Assembly (NCBI GenBank): GCA_002482525.1
Contig: DLGC01000016.1
Location: 66,867 to 130,866 of the forward strand
Direction of reading: 5' to 3'
DNA: 64,000 nt
From: Propionibacteriaceae bacterium UBA7704
GTDB taxonomy: Bacteria; Actinomycetota; Actinomycetes; Propionibacteriales; Propionibacteriaceae
A program made the position numbers and the translations under genes. The notes below the pieces were generated by a model, which was not told the origin of the DNA, did no database searches, and saw only the letters and a program-made list of their open reading frames with translations. Of the stretch, positions 8,679-16,421 are shown one piece after another. The first letter of the stretch is position 1, and the number at the start of each line of letters is the position of its first letter.

Positions 8679-9512
8679 GTGACATCACTTTCTGACGCGC
8701 CCTCGGCCACTGCCTTGTTCTCCGCTGCTGCCCGAGCTGCCCACTTCCTCGTCGACGATCCGCCTCAAGTGATCATCGACCACGACGCCGTCGACCTGTG
8801 TTCGGTCTGCACGCCGTCCCCGGTGGATTTTCACCTGAGTTTTCCCGCCGAGCCGGTGCTCGCCGCCGCGCGTGGGTCGGCTGTACTGCGCGCGGCGTTC
8901 ACCCGCCAGTTGCTGGCCGCGAATCGAACTGCTCAGTTGGTGCTGCTCGGCGCTGGTCTGGACACCTTTGTCGCCGCTGAGTTCTCCGGACCGGTGTGGC
9001 TGGTAGATCGCCCGGCCGTGCTGGCCTGGCGCCATCAGGTGTGTACCCAGGCGGGGGTTGCCGACATCGGTACGCCGGTGCCATTCGCGCTTCCCGACGC
9101 GGGCCTGCTGCCGGCCTTGGTGGACGCCGGCTGGGACCCAACGGCGCCCACGGCGGTGATCGCCCTGGGGCTGAGCATGTATCTCACCGAGGAACAGAAC
9201 CGGGCCTTGCTGGCCTCACTGGTGCTGCCGCCGGGGTCGCTGTTGCTGATGGATGTGCTGGTTCCGGACCTCGCCGCCGACGCGGCTGGGCGCGACTATG
9301 CTGCTGCGATCTGCGCCCGGGCCGGAAACAGTGAGCCCTGGCTGTCGCGGTTCACTACCGCCGGGCTCGCGGAGTTGCTTGCCGATTGCGGCTGGACGTT
9401 GCGCGAATCGCGTCCCGAAGCCGAGCAGGTCCCAGCGCTGTTCTGGCAGCGGCAATCCCACCTGCGTCCGATGCGATTGGTGGAACTGGTGGCGGCCGTG
9501 CCGCGCAGCTAG
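8679..9512 (+). CDS. SAM-dependent methyltransferase, leucine carboxyl methyltransferase (LCMT/Ppm1) family
   Basis: The 277-residue protein shows LVLLGAGLDT, the SAM-binding loop of the LCMT-like family, followed by the acidic WLVDRPAVL strand end and ALGLSMYLTEEQ. Bacterial members methylate carboxyl groups of small molecules or polyketides; the substrate here is unknown. The start is GTG at 8679. The stop overlaps the convergent SdpI stop by three bases (9510-9512 against 9509-9511 on the other strand), leaving no room for a separate terminator. Confidence 0.8.
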   Translation: MTSLSDAPSATALFSAAARAAHFLVDDPPQVIIDHDAVDLCSVCTPSPVDFHLSFPAEPVLAAARGSAVLRAAFTRQLLAANRTAQLVLLGAGLDTFVAAEFSGPVWLVDRPAVLAWRHQVCTQAGVADIGTPVPFALPDAGLLPALVDAGWDPTAPTAVIALGLSMYLTEEQNRALLASLVLPPGSLLLMDVLVPDLAADAAGRDYAAAICARAGNSEPWLSRFTTAGLAELLADCGWTLRESRPEAEQVPALFWQRQSHLRPMRLVELVAAVPRS

Positions 9513-9877
9513 GCGGTCTTGGCCGCTGCGCGGTTGGCGATCAGGAAGGCAATCCCGATCATCACCACGGTGGCCAAAACGCTGAGACCGGCGACGAGCC
9601 ATGTTGACGACGAGGCGGCGCCGGCGGTGGCGAATAGTGAGGTCAGGTACACCACCGCACCGCCTAGGCCGCTCACGATCATGGTGAGGGTCAGGGCTCC
9701 GGAGGCGGCCTGATGGCCGGCGATCCACGCCTCATCGGAGCGGCCGGTGTTCGGCGTACGCAGCCCGAAGGCGACCCCGGCGGGGAACTTTCCTGCCTTG
9801 ATCAGGGTGCGAGTCATGCCTGCAAGGCCCGCAACCAGGAACAAGCCGAAGATCACTATCAGAACAAGAATCATCAC
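9509..9877 (-). CDS. SdpI-family membrane protein
   Basis: The 122-residue protein begins with a hydrophobic helix, then the SdpI signature GLRTPNTGRSDEAWIAGHQAA, followed by two more membrane segments. SdpI of Bacillus gives immunity to a killing peptide; in actinobacteria the short forms are of unknown function. Start is GTG at 9877 or the adjacent ATG at 9874; no clear ribosome-binding site precedes either. Confidence 0.8.
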   Translation of the reverse strand: MMILVLIVIFGLFLVAGLAGMTRTLIKAGKFPAGVAFGLRTPNTGRSDEAWIAGHQAASGALTLTMIVSGLGGAVVYLTSLFATAGAASSSTWLVAGLSVLATVVMIGIAFLIANRAAAKTA

Positions 9878-9950
9878 AAGGTGAACGCTAGCGCGTGGAG
9901 CGCTTCCCGAAGAGTCCTCAGGCGGGGTGTTCGGCTACTGTTATGGACGG

Positions 9951-10337
9951 ACGAGTCGGCCGGGTGATCGCAGCGCAAGCTGAGGAAAGTCCGGACTCCA
10001 CAGAGCAGGGTGGTGGGTAACGCCCACCCGGGGTGACCCGCGGGACAGTGCCACAGAAAACAGACCGCCCACGCAAGTGGGTAAGGGTGAAACGGCGGTG
10101 TAAGAGACCACCGCGCTCCAGGTGACTGGAGTGGCAAGGTAAACCCCACCCGGAGCAAGACCAAGAAGGGCCGCCGGTCTTCGGATCGGCGGTCTGCGGA
10201 CACCGATCGAGCGCTGCTCGCGCGAGGTGTCCGGGTAGGTTGCACGCCGCAAGGCGGAGGCGGCTGGTAACAGCCGTCACAGATGGATGATCACCGGTCT
10301 CTCGGGGCCACAGAATCCGGCTTACAGGCCGACTCGT
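9951..10337 (+). ncRNA. rnpB: RNase P RNA (bacterial class A)
   Basis: The 5' end ACGAGTCGGCCGGG pairs with the 3' end CGGCTTACAGGCCGACTCGT, closing helix P1. The universal cores are present: GAGGAAAGTCCGGACTCCACAGAGC near 9982, ACAGAAA, GTAAGGGTGAAACGGCGG near 10082, and the CAGAATCCGGCTTACAG 3' core. It is the catalytic RNA that removes tRNA 5' leaders. Ends are set from the P1 pairing and may be off by a few bases. Confidence 0.97.
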
Positions 10338-10370
10338 TCCCAGCCGGCTGTGGTGTGATCGTGGGTGGCC

Positions 10371-10673
10371 TCACCAGGAGGATTTCGTGATGCCGGGCAG
10401 TTCGCCATCGTGGGCCATCGTCCGGAATCGGATGCGCGAGATCCCCGCTTTGCGAAGGTAGCCGCGCGGACGTCCGTCGATGGCGTCGCGGTTGCGTACC
10501 CGTACCGGGCTGGCGTCGCGGGGGAGCCGGGCCAGGGCCGCTTGGGCTGCCATCCGCTCAGGCAGGGTGGTGGCGCTACGTGCGGCCTGCTTGAGCTCAC
10601 GTCGACGGGCGGCGTACCGCGCGACGGTGCGACGGCGGCGCTGATTGGCGGCGATCTGCGAGGTCTTGGCCAT
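10371..10673 (-). CDS. rpsN: Ribosomal protein uS14, zinc-independent paralogue
   Basis: The 100-residue MAKTSQIAANQRRRR... protein is the long form of uS14. It ends with RGYLRKAGISRIRFR and lacks the CxxC-CxxC zinc site of the short form. It is the last gene of the leftward rpmB-rpmG-rpsN operon and overlaps rpmG by one base (TGATG). Its expression is expected to rise when zinc is scarce, releasing the requirement for a Zn-binding uS14. No rpsR2 (bS18 paralogue) follows, unlike many actinobacterial versions of this operon; rnpB comes next instead. Confidence 0.95.
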   Translation of the reverse strand: MAKTSQIAANQRRRRTVARYAARRRELKQAARSATTLPERMAAQAALARLPRDASPVRVRNRDAIDGRPRGYLRKAGISRIRFRTMAHDGELPGITKSSW

Positions 10674-10843
10674 CAGCGGGACTCCGTGAATTCGACGTGG
10701 CGCCGGGCAAGCGGATCGTATTTGCGCAAGGCCAGCCGTTCGGGGTCGTTGCGGCGGTTCTTTCGGGTGACGTAGGTGTAGCCGGTCCCTGCGGTGGAGC
10801 GAAGCCTCACGATCGGGCGAAGGTCCTTGCCGGGCTTTGCCAT
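10673..10843 (-). CDS. rpmG: Ribosomal protein bL33, zinc-independent paralogue
   Basis: Translation gives 56 residues beginning MAKPGKDLRPIVRLRSTAGT and ending HVEFTESR. The core TYVTRKNRRNDPERLALRKYDP is typical of bL33, but no cysteine is present, so the zinc ribbon is lost. The gene overlaps rpmB upstream and rpsN downstream by one base each, so the three are translationally coupled. It is a large-subunit protein of the zinc-starvation set. Confidence 0.95.
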   Translation of the reverse strand: MAKPGKDLRPIVRLRSTAGTGYTYVTRKNRRNDPERLALRKYDPLARRHVEFTESR

Positions 10844-11079
10844 CACAGCGTCACCCCTCGCGCGAGCAGCTCGGCGACCACCGTGTCGATCCCGCGGTGA
10901 TCGATCAGGCGGATGCCGCGGGGGCTGAGGGTCAGGCGGACATGTCGACCCAAGCTTGGCACCCAGTAGCGCCTGGACTGCACATTGACGGCGAACCGGC
11001 GCCGAGTGCGGCGGTGAGAGTGGGAGACGTTGTTGCCGAAGCCGGGCCGGGTTCCGGTTACCTGACAGATGCGAGACAT
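10843..11079 (-). CDS. rpmB: Ribosomal protein bL28, zinc-independent paralogue
   Basis: The 78-residue protein opens MSRICQVTGTRPGFGNNVSHSHRRTRRRF, the standard bL28 start. It has one cysteine only (Cys5), not the four of the zinc-binding form. It is the first gene of the leftward operon; the Zur-like palindrome lies 20 bases upstream of its start codon. Confidence 0.95.
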   Translation of the reverse strand: MSRICQVTGTRPGFGNNVSHSHRRTRRRFAVNVQSRRYWVPSLGRHVRLTLSPRGIRLIDHRGIDTVVAELLARGVTL

Positions 11080-11099
11080 CGAACGATCCTTAGTTGAGA

Positions 11100-11116
11100 A
11101 TGAGAACGATTATCAT
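11100..11116. promoter_or_regulatory. Zur-like operator between divergent zinc-starvation operons
   Basis: ATGAGAACGATTATCAT is a 17-base imperfect palindrome, ATGA-x-AA-x3-TT-x-TCAT, sitting in a short A/T-rich island in otherwise GC-rich DNA. It lies between rpmB (-) and rpmE2 (+), both genes of zinc-free ribosomal proteins. Fur-family Zur sites have this form and repress such genes when zinc is present. The protein that binds it is not in the window, so assignment to Zur is inference from context. Confidence 0.75.
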
Positions 11117-11133
11117 GTAATGTACCAGACATC

Positions 11134-11406
11134 ATGACTCGACACGTGCATCCCGACTATCGGCCGGTCGTGTTCCGCGACAAGTCGGCCGGTCTGATCT
11201 TCCTGACTCGCTCCACGGCGGCGAGCGCCAAGACCATTGAGTATCAAGGCAGCGCCTATCCCGTCATCGACGTGGAGATATCCAGCGCCAGTCACCCGTT
11301 CTGGACTGGACGTGATCACGTCATCGATGCGGAGGGGCGCGTGGATCGATTCCGGCGCAGGTATGCCGGACGAACCGGCGCCACCGCCGAAGCGGGGAAG
11401 CGATGA
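11134..11406 (+). CDS. rpmE2: Ribosomal protein bL31 type B (zinc-independent)
   Basis: The 90-residue protein begins MTRHVHPDYRPVVFRDKSAG and contains VIDVEISSASHPFWTG, the bL31 type B pattern without the CxxC zinc motif of type A. It is the first gene of the rightward operon, 17 bases after the Zur-like operator. Its stop overlaps the rpmJ start (ATGA). Confidence 0.95.
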   Translation: MTRHVHPDYRPVVFRDKSAGLIFLTRSTAASAKTIEYQGSAYPVIDVEISSASHPFWTGRDHVIDAEGRVDRFRRRYAGRTGATAEAGKR

Positions 11407-11525
11407 AGGTTCGCAACTCGCTGCGGGCGCTGAAGCGGCTCCCGGGAGCCCAAGTGGTTCACCGCCGCGGGCGCGTCTTCGTGATCAACAAGAAGAACCC
11501 CCGAATGAAAGCCAGGCAAGGATGA
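11403..11525 (+). CDS. rpmJ: Ribosomal protein bL36, zinc-independent paralogue
   Basis: The 40-residue product begins MKVRNSLRALKRLPGAQVV and ends NKKNPRMKARQG. It contains no cysteine, whereas the standard bL36 has a CCHC-type zinc site. Overlaps of four bases on both sides (rpmE2 before, cobW-like after) couple it within the operon. Confidence 0.95.
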   Translation: MKVRNSLRALKRLPGAQVVHRRGRVFVINKKNPRMKARQG

Positions 11526-12616
11526 ACCCCTCGCAGACTCCCGTGATTCTCATCAGTGGTGTCGACCCTGAACCGATGTCGGCGCTCACCATCGCCCTGC
11601 AATGGGATCTTCCGGACGCGGTTGTGGTGCACCACGAGGTGGATATCGAGCGGGAGATGCTGATTCGAACCGTCAGCGATCAGCGCGGGCTGATTCACCG
11701 ACGCGAGATCAGCCTCGCGCACGCCTGCGTGAGCTGCGCGATTCGCAGCGACGTGGTGCCCACGGTCGAGCGGCTGGCCGCGCAAGGCCGGTGGGGTGCC
11801 ATCATCGCTCAACTGCCCGAGACTGCCGAGGCTGCGCAGGTCTGTCGAGTGATCGGCTACGACCCGAAGGCCGCGCCTCATGTGCGCATCGCTGCAGCGC
11901 TGGTCGCTGTGGACGGTGAGACGGTTGCCGAGGATGTGTTGGGCGACGACCTACTCGTCGAGCGAGATCTTCCCGTGCGCGACGACGACGAGCGGGGAGT
12001 GGGGGAGACGGTGGCTTCCCTGGTGGAGTACGCCGACCTTGTCGTGGCCGAACGGTTGGCGCCCGCCGGGCAGGCACTCCTGAAGACGCTCATGCGTCCC
12101 GGTGCACAGGTGCTGGATTCGGCCGCGGCGGTGGATTCGGCCGCGGTGCTGGTCGGCCTGCATCAACACCACAACAGTGAGGATTGGGTGCAGGTGATTC
12201 GCCGCGAGCCGATCCCCGGGGTGGCGGCCGAAGGAACCTGGCAGTTGGACTTCTCCTCCCAGCGCCCCTTTCATCCTGAGCGACTGCGTCAACGCATTGA
12301 AGATCTTGGACGCGGTCGACGCCGCTCCCGAGGGTGCTTCTGGCTGCCCACTCGCCCGAACCAGGTGTGTCAGTGGGATGGCGCCGGCGGCATGGTCAGC
12401 ATCGGAGTGGCCGACGACTGGCCTGCAGGCGACCAGTTGACCCGAATCGTGGTCGTGGGCGTTGATGCCGGCCGCGAGGCATTGGAGCACGCCTTCCACG
12501 ATTGTCTGCTGACCGATCAGGAGATCGCCGAGCGTGGCCGCTACTGGGAGGTCAACATCGACGGGATGGAGCCCTGGTTGGGGCCGGTTCCCTATCTCAT
12601 GGCGCGAGGTGCGTAA
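11522..12616 (+). CDS. CobW/COG0523-like protein with degenerate GTPase motifs
   Basis: The ATG at 11522 overlaps the rpmJ stop and gives 364 residues. The fold order follows COG0523 metal chaperones. The Walker A GxxxxGKT is replaced by ISGVDPEPMSALT (residues ~10-22), and the NKxD guanine motif position reads VVAERLAPAGQ. A cysteine pair HACVSCAIRSDV (~residue 67-78) stands where the family has CxCC. The C-terminal half has the CobW_C-like HPERLRQRIED start and GCFWLPTRPNQVCQWDGAGG. Standard family members load metal into proteins using GTP; this one probably cannot hydrolyse GTP. Location in a zinc-starvation operon points to zinc allocation or sensing. Similar divergent forms occur in other actinobacterial zinc operons. 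Confidence 0.85.
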   Translation: MNPSQTPVILISGVDPEPMSALTIALQWDLPDAVVVHHEVDIEREMLIRTVSDQRGLIHRREISLAHACVSCAIRSDVVPTVERLAAQGRWGAIIAQLPETAEAAQVCRVIGYDPKAAPHVRIAAALVAVDGETVAEDVLGDDLLVERDLPVRDDDERGVGETVASLVEYADLVVAERLAPAGQALLKTLMRPGAQVLDSAAAVDSAAVLVGLHQHHNSEDWVQVIRREPIPGVAAEGTWQLDFSSQRPFHPERLRQRIEDLGRGRRRSRGCFWLPTRPNQVCQWDGAGGMVSIGVADDWPAGDQLTRIVVVGVDAGREALEHAFHDCLLTDQEIAERGRYWEVNIDGMEPWLGPVPYLMARGA

Positions 12617-12786
12617 TGGCCGTCCCCAAGGGCAGACAGGCGCGCAGTCGAACCCGACATCGCCGTTCCCAGTGGAAGTCGGTACCCAGTGACCTGGTGC
12701 CGGTCCGGCTGGATGGCGAGGTTCATCGCGTGCCTCGCCGACTCGTTCGCGCCCTCCATTGCGGCCTCATGGAACCCCCGTCGTGA
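12616..12786 (+). CDS. rpmF: Ribosomal protein bL32, zinc-independent paralogue
   Basis: The product is 56 residues starting MAVPKGRQARSRTRHRRSQW and then KSVPSDLVP. The N-terminus is classical bL32, but the paired cysteines of the zinc ribbon are absent (one Cys near the end only). It overlaps the CobW-like stop by one base (TAATG). Confidence 0.93.
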   Translation: MAVPKGRQARSRTRHRRSQWKSVPSDLVPVRLDGEVHRVPRRLVRALHCGLMEPPS

Positions 12787-12829
12787 CCGACGGTCCGAAA
12801 GCTCAATCCGACAACAGACAGGAATCCCA

Positions 12830-13102
12830 ATGACACCCACTCAGCTTGCCGCCGCACTAGACGCCCGAACCGGGATTGGTGGTGCTTTGGCCGCCGAAAT
12901 CACCAAGGCCGTGTTCGATCTCATTGCCGCCGAACTGGCCGCAGGGGTCAAGGTGAGTTTGTCCGGCTTCGGTAGTTTCGAGGTTCGCGATCGGGCGGCT
13001 CGTACTGGCCGAAACCCACAGACCGGTACGCAGCTGGTGATTCCTGCACACCGGTCTGTGGTTTTTCGGCCGGCCGCTGCGCTGCGTGAGCGAGTGAACT
13101 GA
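12830..13102 (+). CDS. HU-family nucleoid protein
   Basis: ATG at 12830 gives 90 residues of the HU/IHF fold: MTPTQLAAALDARTG..., the VKVSLSGFGSFEVRDRAARTGRNPQTG arm start, and VVFRPAAALRERVN. The NPQTG and IPA positions of the DNA-bending arm are kept, so it should bind DNA non-specifically. It lacks the long Lys/Ala-rich tail of the main actinobacterial HU (HupB). It lies 43 bases after rpmF, with no terminator between, and ends before a hairpin, so it is probably the last gene of the zinc-controlled operon. HU is not usually part of this set. Confidence 0.9.
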   Translation: MTPTQLAAALDARTGIGGALAAEITKAVFDLIAAELAAGVKVSLSGFGSFEVRDRAARTGRNPQTGTQLVIPAHRSVVFRPAAALRERVN

Positions 13103-13117
13103 CCTGAAGGAGTACGC

Positions 13118-13158
13118 GGCCCTGCCAGGCTGATCGGGGGTTCAGGCCTGGCGGGGCC
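13118..13158 (+). terminator. Hairpin after HU gene
   Basis: Arms GGCCCTGCCAGGC (13118-13130) and GCCTGGCGGGGCC (13146-13158) form a 13-pair stem with one G:T pair. There is no T-run after it, as is common for terminators in high-GC actinobacteria. Confidence 0.6.
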
Positions 13159-13594
13159 CGACCGAAATCTCCGGGGGGTAGGAGATCCGGCCACATCCAG
13201 CCTAGTGATGAGGGCTTTCTGGATCATCCCATCTGCGTAATCGTCGCCATAAGGATGCCGAGGTGTCACCGGGGCGTCAGCATGGCGGTGCCGCGGTGGC
13301 TCTCGATGTGAGCGACCATTATCACGGGTAGTCGGTGCGTCGCTGGTGGCTTCGGCCACCATCGGGATATGCGCGTATGGGCTTGTCGGACGCCAAGAAA
13401 GGCGCGTTCATGGCTTCGCCCAGCTTCGTGGGGAGAGGCGTTTTGCGGGTGAATTTGCGCTGATATGCTCGCGGCCGCCGTTGGTCTGATCCGATTGCAT
13501 CGGAATTTCATCGGATGGTTGCATTCAATCCACTCTGAGAGAAATTCCGGTGCTGTGCGCGAAACGCGCGAAGTGTCGGAGTTAGCCTGCTGAG
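13159..13594. other. Non-coding gap, nothing recognised
   Basis: About 435 bases between the hairpin after the HU gene and the GT-C gene. No reading frame with coding character, tRNA or known RNA motif is visible. The last 150 bases are richer in A/T and probably hold the promoter of the GT-C gene, but I cannot point to convincing -35/-10 boxes. Confidence 0.5.
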
Positions 13595-15226
13595 GTGCGA
13601 ATTCCTGAGGGTTTGTCGAAAATGATGGTGATTGCGCTGCTGACCTGCGGATCCCTTGTCGGCTCGGTCGCGCTGATCGTGCAGGGTTCCGGGCGCAAGG
13701 ACAGCATTGAGCACGACGAGGGGATCAGCTTCATCAATTCGGCTGGGAAAATGTCCGACTGGATGAACGCGACCGCTCATCATGTTGCTCCCGTTGGCGG
13801 TTGGGCGCCGGCAACAGACTGGCAGTACTTCTGGCATGTCAGCGACGCATTCGACTTCGGTGTCATCGCGCAGGGTCTGGCTACGTGGGATATCCATCCG
13901 CCGCTCTATTTCTGGCTGTTGCACATCTGGTCATTGTGCTTCGGGATGACGCCGGCCAGCTCGATTGGGTTGAATATCTTCTTGACCGTTCTGACCGGTA
14001 TTGCGCTTTTCGGGATGGCCCGCTGGGCGTTTGAAGACACACTCTTCGCCGCGTTGACGGTGTGTTTGTGGGCGCTGGCCTCACCGACAGTGGGCGCGGC
14101 GCTGGTGGCCCGTCAATATGTGTTGTTGTCGCTGGTGAGTGTGCTGGCAGCCTGGGCGGCGCTGGTGTTCTTCAGTCCGACGCGGCGTCCGCGGGTCAGG
14201 GAGATGCTGGTGGTGGGCGTGGCGATCGGAGCGGGTCTGCTCACCTACTACCAGTTCGCGCTGCTGGTGGCCGGCCTCATGATCTGGCTCACGATCACCT
14301 GCTGGGGTCGCTGGCGGCATCTGATGCTCCTCTATGGCTCGGGCGTCATCGGCATCATGGTGCTGCTGGTCGCGCATCCTGGCTTCATCCATTCGCTGGC
14401 GGTGTTGTCGCAAGCCAACACCGCCCACGGTGACATCAACATCGCCACGAGGTCTGGTCGTACCGTCGCCGCTCTTTCACGCATTGTGAGCCCGGCGTTC
14501 GGGTCGCCTTCGTCGGCGGGGAGCTGGTTGGCTCCGGCGGCCATCCTTCTCCTCGGCGTCGTGTTGGTCGCGGTGGCCGTCGTTGTCGCGGCTCGGTTGG
14601 GGCGCGACGGTGAGGCGCGCGCGTGGACGCCTCGTCAGCGGGTTCTCGCATTGAGCATGCTTGGCGTGTGGAACTTCGCGCTCATCGTGATTCTCTATCT
14701 GACCGGGCGGAGCCCGATTCATGCAATGGCCGACCGATACCTGGCGATGGTGCTTCCGTTCGCGGCGGTTATTCCGCTGGCGCTGCTGCGGCCCGCGGGT
14801 CCGTCGCGTCGCGGGGGCGCTGTTGTAGCCACGATCCTGGTCGTGGCACTGGGAGGTATCTCGGTGGCCGGTCAGCTTCAGGCCAATGCGACAGCGAATC
14901 CGAACCTGCCGGTCGTGACCGCCCTGAGCGGTGCCCGTCACGTGGTGATCGACAGCCTTGCCCGAGGGATAGTGCCGCGCGTCCTCATCGATGCACCGGC
15001 GGGCCTCGAGGTCTACGTCGATCGGGAATCGCAGCTGCTATCGGATCCTGCTGCGTGGGCGGACCGGCTGGGCAGCGGTGATGTCGTGGTCTCTGATCCC
15101 AGCTACGCAGAAAGCGCTGAACTGCGCGCGGAGTTCATCGAAGAACTCGAGCAACGGTTCGTCGTGAGCCCGCTTCCGGCGTCCGGTCCCATGCAGTGGT
15201 GGCGGATCGACGCGCGCAAGCCCTGA
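13595..15226 (+). CDS. GT-C-type polytopic membrane glycosyltransferase-like protein
   Basis: The protein of up to 543 residues has ~11 hydrophobic segments. The first extracytoplasmic loop carries EHDEG (residues ~39-43), matching the catalytic acidic motif of GT-C/PMT-like enzymes, and HPPLYFWLLHIW near residue 110 is the second hallmark. The last ~90 residues are a soluble domain. Such enzymes transfer sugar from a polyprenyl-phosphate donor outside the membrane; donor and acceptor are unknown here. The GTG at 13595 keeps a basic N-terminus; ATG at 13622 is preceded by CTGAGGG and may be the true start. It is isolated between the zinc locus and map. Confidence 0.75.
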   Translation: MRIPEGLSKMMVIALLTCGSLVGSVALIVQGSGRKDSIEHDEGISFINSAGKMSDWMNATAHHVAPVGGWAPATDWQYFWHVSDAFDFGVIAQGLATWDIHPPLYFWLLHIWSLCFGMTPASSIGLNIFLTVLTGIALFGMARWAFEDTLFAALTVCLWALASPTVGAALVARQYVLLSLVSVLAAWAALVFFSPTRRPRVREMLVVGVAIGAGLLTYYQFALLVAGLMIWLTITCWGRWRHLMLLYGSGVIGIMVLLVAHPGFIHSLAVLSQANTAHGDINIATRSGRTVAALSRIVSPAFGSPSSAGSWLAPAAILLLGVVLVAVAVVVAARLGRDGEARAWTPRQRVLALSMLGVWNFALIVILYLTGRSPIHAMADRYLAMVLPFAAVIPLALLRPAGPSRRGGAVVATILVVALGGISVAGQLQANATANPNLPVVTALSGARHVVIDSLARGIVPRVLIDAPAGLEVYVDRESQLLSDPAAWADRLGSGDVVVSDPSYAESAELRAEFIEELEQRFVVSPLPASGPMQWWRIDARKP

Positions 15227-15242
15227 TCGCGGCTCATCGGGC

Positions 15243-16103
15243 TCAGGCCACGGTCAGAACCTCGGCACCATCGTCGGTGACCACCAAGGTGGCTTCCCAT
15301 TGGGCCACGCGGCTGCCGTCATTGGTGACGACGGTCCAGCCGTCCGTCCAGACGTGGGAGTGGTAGTCACCCATCGCCAGCATCGGCTCAATGGTGAAGG
15401 TCATGCCCGGTTCCATGATGTCGGTGTACATCGGATTGTCGAAGTGCGGGATCACCAGTCCGGAATGGAACTCGGTGTGCACGCCGTGGCCGGTGTAGTC
15501 GCGGACCACCCCGTAGTTGAAGCGCTTGGCGTAGGCCTCGATGACTCGACCGATCACATTGATCTGACGTCCCGGACGCACCGCCTTGATGCCACGCTCC
15601 ATCGCCTCCTTGGTGCGTTCGGCCAGCAGCTTCGAATCCTCGTCGAGTTCACCCACGCCGTAGGTGGCGCAGTTGTCGCCGTGGACGCCGTCGATATAGG
15701 CGGTCACATCGATCTTGATCAGGTCGCCGTCCTCCAACGGGCGTGCATCGGGGATCCCGTGACAAATCACCTCGTTCACCGAGGTACAACAGGCCTTGGG
15801 GAAGCCGCGATAGCCCAGCGTCGAGGGGTAGGCATCGTTGTCGATAAGGAACTGGTGGATGGCTTCATCGATCTCGTCGGTGGTGACTCCCGGTGCCAGC
15901 ATCGCCTTGCCGATCTCGAGTGATTGGGCGGCGATCCGTCCTGCGACGCGCATCTTCTCGATGGTCTCAGCCGACTGCACGTGCGACCCGTCGTAGCGCT
16001 CGGGACGATTCCGGCCGACATAGGGAGGGCGGGGGATCGAATCGGGTACGGCGCGCTCGGGCGAAACTGCATATGGCTTGATAGGGGTCACGAGGGCGAT
16101 CAT
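15243..16103 (-). CDS. map: Methionine aminopeptidase, type I
   Basis: The 286-residue protein has all five metal ligands of MetAP: IKIDVTAYIDGVHGDNCATYG (two Asp), GHGVHTEFHSG (His), FTIEPML (Glu) and QWEATLVV (Glu). It removes initiator methionine from new proteins. The ~40-residue N-terminal extension with PxxPP-like segments is typical of actinobacterial MapB. The ATG at 16103 is chosen because an earlier one at 16142 would overlap the divergent gene at 16141. Confidence 0.94.
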   Translation of the reverse strand: MIALVTPIKPYAVSPERAVPDSIPRPPYVGRNRPERYDGSHVQSAETIEKMRVAGRIAAQSLEIGKAMLAPGVTTDEIDEAIHQFLIDNDAYPSTLGYRGFPKACCTSVNEVICHGIPDARPLEDGDLIKIDVTAYIDGVHGDNCATYGVGELDEDSKLLAERTKEAMERGIKAVRPGRQINVIGRVIEAYAKRFNYGVVRDYTGHGVHTEFHSGLVIPHFDNPMYTDIMEPGMTFTIEPMLAMGDYHSHVWTDGWTVVTNDGSRVAQWEATLVVTDDGAEVLTVA

Positions 16104-16140
16104 AGTTCTAGGTCGCCAACTCTCTGTCTCGGGAGGAACC

Positions 16141-16365
16141 ATGTCCGAAGGCTCCTGGTACTACTGCCTCAAGCATCACCAGGTCGAACCGTATGAGGGC
16201 TGTAAGGCTGCTGATCGTCTCGGTCCCTATGACACCCCCGGGCAGGCTTCCCAAGCACTGGAACGGGTGGCTGTGCGCAACCAGGAATGGGATGGTGAGG
16301 ACGAAGACGAGGAAGCTCAGGAGGTCGCCGATGATGATGGCTGGCCTCAGCTCCCACCCCAGTAG
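16141..16365 (+). CDS. Small conserved acidic protein (map-adjacent)
   Basis: ATG at 16141 follows CGGGAGGAACC, a good ribosome-binding site. The 74-residue product begins MSEGSWYYCLKHHQVEPYEG and contains DRLGPYDTPGQASQALERV, then a very acidic tail ending WPQLPPQ. Short proteins with WYYCLKH...GPYDTxxxAxxALE are conserved in actinobacteria and sometimes labelled SPOR-like; function is unknown. It is divergent from map and precedes glnA2. Confidence 0.75.
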   Translation: MSEGSWYYCLKHHQVEPYEGCKAADRLGPYDTPGQASQALERVAVRNQEWDGEDEDEEAQEVADDDGWPQLPPQ

Positions 16366-16372
16366 CCTGGTT

Positions 16373-16398
16373 GGGACAATCTGTAACCAGACTGAAAC
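16373..16398. promoter_or_regulatory. GlnR-like binding site before glnA2
   Basis: GGGAC-N5-GTAAC-N6-GAAAC runs from 16373 to 16398, ending 23 bases before the glnA2 start. The GTAAC-N6-GAAAC core matches the actinobacterial GlnR box (gTnAC-n6-GaAAC). The same three-part layout, reversed, lies before glnA1. The position so near the start codon would favour repression, or a distant transcript start. Confidence 0.65.
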
Positions 16399-16421
16399 AT
16401 GCGCAAAGGCAGACTGATTCC

